This document shows positions 34,856 to 43,109 of a stretch of 53,957 nucleotides of DNA, piece after piece. Every line of letters starts with the position of its first letter. Positions within the stretch are counted from its first letter, which is position 1. The translations under genes were made by a program, and so were the position numbers. The DNA is from Singulisphaera sp. GP187 (lineage in GTDB: Bacteria > Planctomycetota > Phycisphaerae > Phycisphaerales > SM1A02), in contig CAMBWI010000009.1 in NCBI GenBank assembly GCA_945871445.1, positions 1 through 53,957 on the forward strand, written 5' to 3'. The notes under the pieces were generated by a model. It was not told the DNA's origin, did not search any database, and saw only the letters and a list, made by a program, of their open reading frames with translations.

Positions 34856-36505
34856 ATGAATAGCAAGCTACTCGGTCGGACAGGGTCACGTTCCCCATCC
34901 TCAGCAAAGGTCGTTTCATCTTCAAAGGTTGCCACGAAGGCAGTCAAGAGCGATAAAACAACATCACGGTCGGCTTCAGCAAAAGTTGCCGCGAAGGTTG
35001 GTGCCAAGGTTGGTGCCAAGGTTGCTGCCAAGGTTGGTGCGAAGGTTGCTGCGAAAGTTGCCGCCAAGGTTGCTGCGAAAGCAACAGCGAAGACTCCGTC
35101 CATTTTGACACAGACTCCAACGACTCGTCCCGCAAAGATTGATATCAATGGATATCAGGCAGCGTTGAAGTGGCTTGCTGAACGTCCTGACATCGAGCGT
35201 ATGCGCGTTGTGAAGTATGACGATGGAACATTCCGATTGGATCGGATGCGAGCATTGCTTGCTGCAATGGGAAATCCACATGAGCAGATTCAGGCTGTGC
35301 ATGTCGCAGGAACTGTTGGGAAAGGTTCGACTTGCGCAATGATTGCACACATGCTCGAGGAGTGCGACTATACAGTTGGCGTTTATACCAGTCCGCATTT
35401 TGTTGATGTGCGCGAGCGTATTTCGATCAATAACCGTTTGATCACCAAGCCTTCGATGGTCGAGATGGCAAAGAAGGTGCAAACTGCCGCGGCAAAGGCA
35501 AAGGTCGAGCCGACATTCTTCGAGGCGATGACTGCGATGGCATTCAAGCACTTCGCAGATGAGGCTGTCGATATCGCAGTGATTGAAGTTGGACTCGGCG
35601 GTCGATTGGATTCGACAAATGTGTTGACCCCACTTGTCACAGTTGTAACCACGATTGATTTCGATCACATGAGAATTCTTGGCGACACACTTCCAAAAAT
35701 TGCCCGTGAAAAGGCTGGAATTTTCAAGCGCGGTGTTCCTGCGATCGTGTTTGATGCTCAGCCTGAAGTGAACCGCGTATTCGTTGAAGTTGCGGAAAAA
35801 GTTGGTGCGGAACTGAAGATCGTCAATAAAGATATTGAATTCTCCAGTCGATTCTGCACATCACCCGAACTCGGTCCACACACGCGAGTCTGTTATTACA
35901 CCAAGCAATCACGCATCGAGCATTTGCCAGTGCCGCTTCCTGGCGAACACCAAGCAATTAACTGTGGGCTTGCGCTCGCAGCGGTGGAATGCGTGCGTGC
36001 TGCTGGCTTTGATTGTCCAGAGAATCTTTTGACTGGAGGTCTCGCAAAGACGAAAGTCTTGGGTCGGATGGAACTCATCAGCGATCGTCCGCGAATTTTG
36101 GTCGATGGAGCGCACAATCCTTCAAGTCTCAACGCACTGATGCGATGCGTCGGCGCTCATGTGCCGTATGACAGCATGGTGTGTGTCTTTGGTTGCTGCC
36201 AAGACAAAGATGTCGGCGAGATGCTTGATCGTTTGAATCTCGGCGCGGACAAAGTCATCTTCACCCGTGCATCAAGTAATCCTCGTGCAGCTGATCCGCA
36301 CGAATTACAAAAGCTCTTCCAAGAACGCAGCGGCAAGATGAGTCAAGTCGGCCGAACAGTCGGCGAGGCCATACAGTTGGCGCTTCGAGCGACCAGCCAA
36401 GACGATTTGGTCTGCGTCACAGGTAGTTTCTATGTGGTTGGTGATGCGATGAAGTATGTCAGCGAGCAGTCGCAATTTCAGAGCCGTCGTCCACAGTCCG
36501 CATAA
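34856..36505 (+). CDS. folC: folylpolyglutamate synthase / dihydrofolate synthase with histone-H1-like N-terminal tail
   Basis: FolC adds glutamate to dihydropteroate and to reduced folates. The Mur-ligase-like core starts around residue 100: a P-loop in VHVAGTVGKGSTCAMIAHML, the YTSPHFVDVRERI loop, the IEVGLGGRLDSTNV segment, DHMRILGDTLPKIAREKAGI and the C-terminal VDGAHNPSSLNAL. These are all intact. The first 95 or so residues are very different: Ser/Lys-rich, then eight KV(A/G)A tetrapeptides encoded by a 12-bp repeat, resembling the Lys/Ala/Val tails of histone-H1-like proteins. The start ATG at 34856 was chosen because it follows the divergent gene's start; a longer reading frame goes through the LOG gene on the opposite strand. 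Confidence 0.92.
   Translation: MNSKLLGRTGSRSPSSAKVVSSSKVATKAVKSDKTTSRSASAKVAAKVGAKVGAKVAAKVGAKVAAKVAAKVAAKATAKTPSILTQTPTTRPAKIDINGYQAALKWLAERPDIERMRVVKYDDGTFRLDRMRALLAAMGNPHEQIQAVHVAGTVGKGSTCAMIAHMLEECDYTVGVYTSPHFVDVRERISINNRLITKPSMVEMAKKVQTAAAKAKVEPTFFEAMTAMAFKHFADEAVDIAVIEVGLGGRLDSTNVLTPLVTVVTTIDFDHMRILGDTLPKIAREKAGIFKRGVPAIVFDAQPEVNRVFVEVAEKVGAELKIVNKDIEFSSRFCTSPELGPHTRVCYYTKQSRIEHLPVPLPGEHQAINCGLALAAVECVRAAGFDCPENLLTGGLAKTKVLGRMELISDRPRILVDGAHNPSSLNALMRCVGAHVPYDSMVCVFGCCQDKDVGEMLDRLNLGADKVIFTRASSNPRAADPHELQKLFQERSGKMSQVGRTVGEAIQLALRATSQDDLVCVTGSFYVVGDAMKYVSEQSQFQSRRPQSA
34982..35089. repeat. 12-bp tandem repeat inside folC, eight units plus a degenerate ninth
   Basis: Eight in-frame units of the type AAGGTTGCTGCC (34982-35077) encode KVAA or KVGA; a ninth, AAAGCAACAGCG, encodes KATA. 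Variation is mainly GCT/GGT at the third codon and synonymous changes. Strand composition is skewed towards purine-rich Lys codons. Confidence 0.95.
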
Positions 36506-36586
36506 ATCTCAAGAACGCTCGCGAAGAACCATAAGAAGCTTCATCCAACCACGCCATAGAACCACCGCTATCCTTCGGACTTTCCT

Positions 36587-39418
36587 ATGGTCGAATCCGA
36601 AATAATTCATCGATACGACGCAAAGTGCGCAGGCGAAATCGAAACGCACTGGCAAGCGCAGTGGTCTCGCGACGATGCGTTCCGTACTTCAAACCCTGGT
36701 GAAGCTGGATTTGATGCAACGCGTCCGAAGTTTTACATCTTGGATATGTTTCCATATCCATCGGGTGCGGGACTGCATGTTGGACACCCTGAGGGATATA
36801 CAGCGACTGACATTTTGACGCGATACAAATTGATGCGCGGTTTCAATGTGTTGCATCCGATGGGATGGGATGCATTTGGTTTGCCGGCAGAACAATATGC
36901 AGTTCAGACAGGCGTGCATCCAGCGATCACGACTCGAAAGGCGATCGATACTTTTCGGCGGCAACTGCAGCGATTGGGATTTCGGTATGACTGGTCGCGC
37001 GAATTTGGCACGATTGATCCTGATTATTATCGGTGGACGCAATCAATTTGGTTGCGCGCGTATCGATCGTATTACGACGCTTCAAAAGGACAGGCTCGGC
37101 CGATTGCTGAGCTAGAAGCGAAACTCGAAAAAGAAGATCGTGTCATTGCAGTGACTGTTGCTGAAGTTGGCGCTGTTGAAAGTTCAATTCTCAGCGAGCA
37201 GAAATGGTCATTGTGTACGCCAATTCAGAAACAATCTTATTTGGATACACACCGTCTCGCATATCTCGGTGTGCAGACAGTCAATTGGTGCCCTGCACTT
37301 GGCACTGTGCTTGCCAATGAAGAAATTGTTGACGGTCGCAGCGAACGTGGGGGTCATCCAGTCTTTCGAATGCCTCTTCGACAGTGGATGTTCCGTATTA
37401 CGGCGTATGCGCAGCGACTTCTGGACGATCTTGATCTTGTTGAATGGCCAGAGTCCACGCGCACGATGCAAGCTGCGTGGATTGGTCGCAGTGAAGGCGC
37501 AGAAGTTCGATTTGCAGTCGATGGCTTCGGCGATCTCACAGTTTTTACAACTCGACCAGACACGCTCTTCGGCGCGACATATATGGTCGTTGCGCCAGAG
37601 CATCCATTCGTGGAATGGGTGCGCGATCGAGCACCCAAGAATCATCAAGCGATTGCCGATTATGTTCAGTGGTCTCGCAATCGTTCGGATATCGATCGAC
37701 AAGCGGAAAGTCGCGAGAAGACCGGGATTTCACTGGGGGTGTCCGCACGAAATCCTGCGAATGGAGAACTTATTCAAGTTTGGACTGCGGACTATGTGTT
37801 GATGGCGTATGGCACGGGCGCAATTATGGCAGTGCCAGCGCATGACACGCGCGACTTCGCATTTGCCAAACGATTCGACCTTCCCATTCGCTGCGTTGTT
37901 GCTGCGACCGATGGAAGTGCATGGACAGGCGAACTTGCAACATCAGAAGCTGGTACCGCGTGCAATTCTCGTAATGATCGCATCTCTCTCGATGGACTCT
38001 CGACAAGCGATGCGACGACCAAGATGATCGAATGGTTGACTTCATGCGGATTGGGATTTCGCAGAATCAATTTTCGTTTGCGCGATTGGCTCTTCAGCCG
38101 ACAGCGATATTGGGGCGAACCATTTCCAATTGTGTTCGATGATCGAGGGATGCATTATCCAATCGCAGAATCTTCTCTTCCAGTCGAACTGCCATCGTTG
38201 GCGGATTACGAACCAGTGCAAAGCGATCATCCAGTGCCGCCGCTTGGAAAAGCGAAAGAGTGGGTTCACACAACTGCGGGTGAAGCAGGGGTCGACCCAA
38301 CATTGCTTGACCCTTCGACGCGTGTGCGCCGAGAAACCAACACAATGCCTGGGTGGGCAGGTTCATGTTGGTATTACCTCCGCTACTGCGATCCGAAGAA
38401 TTCCTCGAGATTTGTAGGCAAAGAGGCGGAGCGATATTGGATGGGCGATCGTGGCGTTGATTTATATATCGGTGGTGCAGAGCATGCGGTTTTACATCTG
38501 CTTTATTCACGCTTTTGGCACAAGATGTTGTACGACCTTGGAGAAGTTGGAACTCCAGAACCATTCGCAAAACTTTTTCATCAGGGAATGATCACCAGTT
38601 TTGCATTCGAGCGCGCCGATGGATCATTGATCGCAACAGACGGAGTGCGCGAAGAATCTGGTTCATGGCGCGAGATTGCGACCAATGAACCTGTGACGCG
38701 AGTGATCGCAAAGATGTCGAAGAGTCTGAAGAATGTTGTGACGCCAGATGAAGTCGTTGCGGAATATGGTGCGGACACACTCCGCCTGTACGAGATGTAT
38801 ATGGGACCTCTCGCTGATTCAAAACCGTGGAATACGCGCGATATTGCTGGAGTCTTTCGATTCCTTCAACGAGTGTGGCGACTTGTTGTTGATGAACGAA
38901 CTGGCGCGTTGATGTTTGCGAGAATTGCCAATCCAGAGATTGAGCGGCAATTACACAGAACGATTCAGAAAGTTGCTCAAGACATAGAGCGATTGGCGAT
39001 GAACACTGCGATTGCAGCGTTGATTGAATTGGTCAATCTTGCGACTCGTCCAACGCAGATGAAAGATCCAGCCGATGGTGGTCTCACGCTGGATCAGATG
39101 CGTAGATTTCTCTGCGCACTTGCCCCATTCGCGCCACACATTGCAGAAGAACTTTGGCATCAAATTGGGGAAACATCCAGTATGGGCAATGCTTCATGGC
39201 CGGCTGTCGACGAAACGCAATTGGTGGATGAGATGATCGAATTGCCCGTGCAAATTCAAGGGAAAGTGCGAGCGAGAGTGGCTGTTCCCAGCGGCGCAGA
39301 TGCCACGGAAATCGAAAAGTTGGTTCTTGCAGATGCGAAGGTGCGAGAACTTTTGGAAGGTCGTGTTCCCAAGAAAGTCATCGTTGTCCCAAAGCGCATG
39401 GTCAATGTGCTCGTGTGA
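36587..39418 (+). CDS. leuS: leucyl-tRNA synthetase
   Basis: LeuRS charges tRNA-Leu and edits mischarged residues. The 943 residues include the class I HIGH motif as HVGH (64-67) after FPYPSGAGL, and the KMSKS loop as AKMSKSLKN at about 707-715. The CP1 editing domain lies between, with TTRPDTLFGATYMVVAPEHP and GTGAIMAVPAHDTRDFAFAK. The GxxWYYLRY segment (PGWAGSCWYYLRYCDP) and a C-terminal anticodon-binding domain follow. An insert near residues 167-205 (YDASKGQARPIAELEAKLEKEDRVIAV) matches a planctomycete-type insertion as I recall it. It is followed by 28 nt and then a convergent membrane protein. A tRNA-Leu gene lies 11 kb downstream. Confidence 0.97.
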   Translation: MVESEIIHRYDAKCAGEIETHWQAQWSRDDAFRTSNPGEAGFDATRPKFYILDMFPYPSGAGLHVGHPEGYTATDILTRYKLMRGFNVLHPMGWDAFGLPAEQYAVQTGVHPAITTRKAIDTFRRQLQRLGFRYDWSREFGTIDPDYYRWTQSIWLRAYRSYYDASKGQARPIAELEAKLEKEDRVIAVTVAEVGAVESSILSEQKWSLCTPIQKQSYLDTHRLAYLGVQTVNWCPALGTVLANEEIVDGRSERGGHPVFRMPLRQWMFRITAYAQRLLDDLDLVEWPESTRTMQAAWIGRSEGAEVRFAVDGFGDLTVFTTRPDTLFGATYMVVAPEHPFVEWVRDRAPKNHQAIADYVQWSRNRSDIDRQAESREKTGISLGVSARNPANGELIQVWTADYVLMAYGTGAIMAVPAHDTRDFAFAKRFDLPIRCVVAATDGSAWTGELATSEAGTACNSRNDRISLDGLSTSDATTKMIEWLTSCGLGFRRINFRLRDWLFSRQRYWGEPFPIVFDDRGMHYPIAESSLPVELPSLADYEPVQSDHPVPPLGKAKEWVHTTAGEAGVDPTLLDPSTRVRRETNTMPGWAGSCWYYLRYCDPKNSSRFVGKEAERYWMGDRGVDLYIGGAEHAVLHLLYSRFWHKMLYDLGEVGTPEPFAKLFHQGMITSFAFERADGSLIATDGVREESGSWREIATNEPVTRVIAKMSKSLKNVVTPDEVVAEYGADTLRLYEMYMGPLADSKPWNTRDIAGVFRFLQRVWRLVVDERTGALMFARIANPEIERQLHRTIQKVAQDIERLAMNTAIAALIELVNLATRPTQMKDPADGGLTLDQMRRFLCALAPFAPHIAEELWHQIGETSSMGNASWPAVDETQLVDEMIELPVQIQGKVRARVAVPSGADATEIEKLVLADAKVRELLEGRVPKKVIVVPKRMVNVLV

Positions 39419-39446
39419 TTCCATCGCCCGCGGCTACTGCTGTGTG

Positions 39447-40202
39447 TCAAATCGACAGTGATGCGCCAACAAAGAAGAGAGCTACAAGCAGCGCAACTCC
39501 AACGAGAAATTGCACAATCGCAGCAACCCAAGGACTGTGAATAATCGCTCCCTGATCTGTGAGAGATGCGAGCGGGTCGAAGTGTGGAATCATAAATATT
39601 GCTGGACCCATCAGCACGACGACGGCAATCGTCCCTCTGCCGATGATGCGTGCAAGATTCAGCATCGAGGCAGGCGCGATCATTGCAGCAATGAAGAGAA
39701 GCGTGGCGAGCGCGATCCACCAAAGCACTTGTGCCGCCATAATGTGTCCGCATAAGAGATTCGCTGCAGCCCTGCGAAGATTGAGAATCCGTGGATCCGC
39801 TTTGCGATCCCATGTCATTGGCAAGATCAAATAGCGCATCAGAAAGATCGAACCAGTCACCGCAAGAACTGAAGTAATGCATCGCGCCACGGTCAGTGGT
39901 TCACTTGTATATGGACCGATGTTCAGTTCTTTTCCACCGATGCTAAAAATCCGGTGCTCGCCAACAGCGTCAATGCGGGTCGAAGAAATTTCGGACCATG
40001 AAAGTCGAATCCCTTCAGCATCGAGATGCACAAGACCGCCAAACCAAACAAAGAGTGTCAACAGCAAAGTCCATCCGATCATCCTGCGCACAAAAGAGCC
40101 ATTTGTTGCACCTGGCGAAGTCGGTTTGATTCCGCGCCAATAGTGAGGAGCGGGGGAGAGCACCCCGATAGAAAAGATGGTTGGTTTATTTGTTTGGTTC
40201 AT
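39447..40202 (-). CDS. hypothetical multi-pass membrane protein
   Basis: This 251-residue protein is not recognised. It has five hydrophobic segments: WTLLLTLFVWFGGLV (about 44-58), ITSVLAVTGSIFLMRYLILP, AQVLWWIALATLLFIAAMIA, IAVVVLMGPAIFMIP and a C-terminal AAIVQFLVGVALLVALFFVGA. The first loop (about 60-105) is polar. Its start is uncertain because the N-terminal 40 residues overlap the leader of the divergent gene at 40238. It is convergent with leuS. Confidence 0.65.
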   Translation of the reverse strand: MNQTNKPTIFSIGVLSPAPHYWRGIKPTSPGATNGSFVRRMIGWTLLLTLFVWFGGLVHLDAEGIRLSWSEISSTRIDAVGEHRIFSIGGKELNIGPYTSEPLTVARCITSVLAVTGSIFLMRYLILPMTWDRKADPRILNLRRAAANLLCGHIMAAQVLWWIALATLLFIAAMIAPASMLNLARIIGRGTIAVVVLMGPAIFMIPHFDPLASLTDQGAIIHSPWVAAIVQFLVGVALLVALFFVGASLSI

Positions 40203-40237
40203 CTGAATTGCGTACTCTTCACGCTAGCGTAGTTCCG

Positions 40238-41605
40238 ATGGCTGAAGATGACTCCGATACAGATTCGGTTGGTGGCTGGGATGTCGAACCGCAGGAGAGC
40301 GGATTTGTCGCATTTTGGCCACATAAAGAAGCTCTCACTGGCGCTGAATTTGCGACCGCAATCACTGCGTGGGTTGGATCGAAGGCTCCCATCGAGCCAA
40401 TCGAGAATGATGAGGATGCAATTTGGGCATTTGGAGTTCAGATTCCTGGAATTGAATCGGGTTTCGTAATTTGGTGCGAACCCGCACGCGAATTATCCCA
40501 GCGCGATCGAAGTCAAATTGGCGATGACGCAGCCCGCTGCCCATGGGTGATTCGAATGCAGACGATTCTTTCTGCCGAGGAGCCTGCAGAAGAATATTTT
40601 ATGAGCGTTGGGATGCTCGGTGGTGCCCTACCAGACATTATTGCAATTTTGGATGTCATCACCGGAGAGGTCTATCAGCGCCAAAGAATCGATCGAGATT
40701 TTCTTGCGCAGGATGCTGGTCCAATCGAACGGTTGCTTTGGCGTCTTGGGCGATACGAAGCTCTTCCTGATGGCGATTCCAATTTGGTTTTGCTTGGAAC
40801 CCATGGACTTGCTCGTTGTGGCATTCCAGAACTTGAGATGGCCGAAGTCCCAAGCGATCTTGCAGAATCAGCTGCAGTTCTGTTGCACACTTTGGCGGGG
40901 TTGTTGTTGGAAAACGATCTGCCCGATCCGGGAGAATTCATCGAAGTTGGCGATGAGTTGTCGGTCGTGTTGCAACCCGTTGACCAAGTTTCAGAATTTA
41001 TTGGAGAGTCTTCTGCTGGATCAGAGCCTTGGAGAGTTCAGGCGCGTGCACACGGCTTGAGTGAATTTGCGCTTATTCGCGCCGTTGTTTGCGCAGTTCA
41101 GCCAGTCGGTCAATTTCGTCGGCTGTGGGTATGGCCCCAAGAAGTCGTAGAGAGCATCGCTGCTGGAAGCGCAGTTCTCTATATGACTCAGCACAGCGTT
41201 CGGTCTACCGAGCGGCGAGCACGATCAACGTGGGGATTATTCGCAACCGCATTCGCGAGCTTGACACGTACAGGTAATCCACGATGGCAAGAAATTGCAC
41301 GTACAGGCTTTACTGTGCAGACACCCGTTCCAGGTTCTGGCGAACCGCGCATCGAGCAGTCATGGTTTGCAGTCGAACGTATCGATCATGATTCGTTGAC
41401 CGTATCGGTTGTTGATCGTCCGATCACTCGTCCGGATCTTGATCCTGGTACTCGTCTGACCATCAATACTTCTGCAGTGACTGATTGGCGCGTGGAAATC
41501 GCAGAAGAAATTTATGACCCCGATGACGTTGATGCGCTGTTGATTGCAGTCGACCGTGTGCGAGAAGTCGATGGAGATTCACCTCAGATTGAGCCTCGAC
41601 CATGA
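40238..41605 (+). CDS. hypothetical protein with C-terminal DUF2314-like domain
   Basis: This 455-residue soluble protein starts with an acidic stretch (MAEDDSDTDSVGG). The C-terminal 80 residues, with EQSWFAVERIDHDSLTVSVVDRPI, 'DPGTRLTINTSAVTDW', resemble DUF2314, a small domain whose function is unknown and which often caps immunity or stress-related proteins. The middle part (about 100-330) is unrecognised and has no transmembrane segment. An in-frame start at 40181 would add 19 residues that overlap the divergent gene. The stop overlaps the DUF2007-like gene by 4 nt, making it the first gene of an overlapping six-gene run. Confidence 0.65.
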   Translation: MAEDDSDTDSVGGWDVEPQESGFVAFWPHKEALTGAEFATAITAWVGSKAPIEPIENDEDAIWAFGVQIPGIESGFVIWCEPARELSQRDRSQIGDDAARCPWVIRMQTILSAEEPAEEYFMSVGMLGGALPDIIAILDVITGEVYQRQRIDRDFLAQDAGPIERLLWRLGRYEALPDGDSNLVLLGTHGLARCGIPELEMAEVPSDLAESAAVLLHTLAGLLLENDLPDPGEFIEVGDELSVVLQPVDQVSEFIGESSAGSEPWRVQARAHGLSEFALIRAVVCAVQPVGQFRRLWVWPQEVVESIAAGSAVLYMTQHSVRSTERRARSTWGLFATAFASLTRTGNPRWQEIARTGFTVQTPVPGSGEPRIEQSWFAVERIDHDSLTVSVVDRPITRPDLDPGTRLTINTSAVTDWRVEIAEEIYDPDDVDALLIAVDRVREVDGDSPQIEPRP

Positions 41606-42021
41606 ATTCTTCACAAGAGAACACAAGATTGGTCACGGTTCATCTTGCAACCAGCGATTTTGAAGCGCAAACAGTCGCAGCAATTTTGCGCGACCGAGAA
41701 ATTGATGTTGCTGTTTTTAGCACGGCAATTCAAGCATTTGGACTCGATGGAGTGGGTAATCGCATGCTCGGTGGCATACCCGTGCAAGTTCGATCCGAAG
41801 ACTTGGAGCGTGCGAAGGCTGCTCTGCGCTCGAACAAATTTCTAGCCGACAGCGTTGACTGGGATTCTGTCGATGTCGGCGAAGAAGACGAAAGTGCCAA
41901 GCAACTTGGAAAGTCAGGAGGCATGAATACATTTGGTCGCTTCATGGTCGGCGGTGGACGGATCGCAGCGCTCATCATTCTTGTACTGAGCGCGGCGATT
42001 TGGCTTGCGCGGTGCAGTTGA
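41602..42021 (+). CDS. DUF2007-like signal-transducing protein with C-terminal membrane helix
   Basis: The first 75 residues fit DUF2007: a ferredoxin-like fold in which a beta strand (RLVTVHLATSDFEAQTVAAILRD) is followed by a helix and a GIPVQVRSEDLERAKAALR end. DUF2007 proteins are described as putative signal transducers related to PII, with no defined ligand. A hydrophilic linker follows, then a single C-terminal transmembrane helix (GGGRIAALIILVLSAAIWLA). The gene overlaps both neighbours (ATGA upstream, TGATG downstream). Confidence 0.75.
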   Translation: MNSSQENTRLVTVHLATSDFEAQTVAAILRDREIDVAVFSTAIQAFGLDGVGNRMLGGIPVQVRSEDLERAKAALRSNKFLADSVDWDSVDVGEEDESAKQLGKSGGMNTFGRFMVGGGRIAALIILVLSAAIWLARCS

Positions 42022-43109
42022 TGCGCATTCGTCGACGCTATCACCTGCACTGGCCTGGCGTGATCTTTGTTGTACTGACAGTTTTGATCGGCATCGCAGC
42101 ATCGCAGAGACGCGAAAATCTTTTGGTATGGGTCTTCGCCTCGATGCTTGCGTGGATCATCGTTTCTGGAATCATCTCTGGCGCAATGATGATGGCGGTG
42201 CGCGCAGTACGAATTGCACCGAGGCATGGTCGTGTTGGAGAGTGGTTAAGGATTCAATACAAAGTCTCTTCTCAATCAATCATTTGGCCACTTTTCGACA
42301 TTCGAATTCAAGAAATGGTTTCTGGGAAATGGCACTATGCGCATTTGTCCTACTGTCACCGTGGCGAATCAGTCATTGCTGATGGAGATTTTTTCCCAGA
42401 GATGCGCGGTCCTTTGAAGTTAAAAAAGTACCGCTGTTTCAGCGGATTTCCATTTGGATTGATTATGAAGTCTGTTGAGTTTTCGCAGGATGTGGAAATT
42501 CTCGTTCACCCTCAACTCCTCGATTTACATTCAAACACTCTTCGTCGATTGCTTTCGACTCGTGGAGGAGATGGTCTCCGAGCTCATTCCGCCCGTGGCG
42601 CAGGAGAGGAATTTCACGGACTGCGCGAATATCGAGCGGGTGATTCTCTTCGAAGCGTGGCGTGGCGCAGGAGTGCTTCGCTTCCAGATTTGGTTGTCAT
42701 CGATCGCGCGGCGCCAATGCCACGACGCCTTGCAGTTGTGCTTGATCTACGTATCACTGATACGCCACACACGATTGAGCTTGAAGAACAGGCGATTGCA
42801 CTGACAGCAAGTTTGCTTTCCCACGCAGAACAATCTGGCTGGGAGATTTCGCTCGAAATACTCGGTTGCGCTGCACCTCATTTGCCAATGCGTCGCGGTG
42901 GGCGGCATCAATTGCAGATTCTTGATGCACTCGCCGGAATTGATCTCGCTATGCCTCGGTCAACGCAGAGTTCTCTACGTGATATTCGCAAAGGATTTTT
43001 CTTGACGATTCACCCAGGGAAGGAAATCCGTCGCGCTATTCAGGGAGATTCCATTTCAATATCTGCCTCAAATATCGCAGAATACTGCAGAGAAATCCCA
43101 AATGATTGA
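42021..43109 (+). CDS. DUF58 domain-containing membrane-anchored protein
   Basis: DUF58 proteins have two N-terminal transmembrane helices and a von Willebrand A-like domain, and usually partner with a MoxR ATPase and a transglutaminase. Here the helices are at about 11-48 and the diagnostic motif RGAGEEFHGLREYRAGDSLRSVAWRRSA lies at about 191-218, followed by LVVIDRAAPMPRRLAVVLDLR. The start ATG at 42021 overlaps the upstream stop, and the end overlaps the transglutaminase gene by 8 nt. Its usual MoxR partner is not adjacent. Confidence 0.92.
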   Translation: MRIRRRYHLHWPGVIFVVLTVLIGIAASQRRENLLVWVFASMLAWIIVSGIISGAMMMAVRAVRIAPRHGRVGEWLRIQYKVSSQSIIWPLFDIRIQEMVSGKWHYAHLSYCHRGESVIADGDFFPEMRGPLKLKKYRCFSGFPFGLIMKSVEFSQDVEILVHPQLLDLHSNTLRRLLSTRGGDGLRAHSARGAGEEFHGLREYRAGDSLRSVAWRRSASLPDLVVIDRAAPMPRRLAVVLDLRITDTPHTIELEEQAIALTASLLSHAEQSGWEISLEILGCAAPHLPMRRGGRHQLQILDALAGIDLAMPRSTQSSLRDIRKGFFLTIHPGKEIRRAIQGDSISISASNIAEYCREIPND

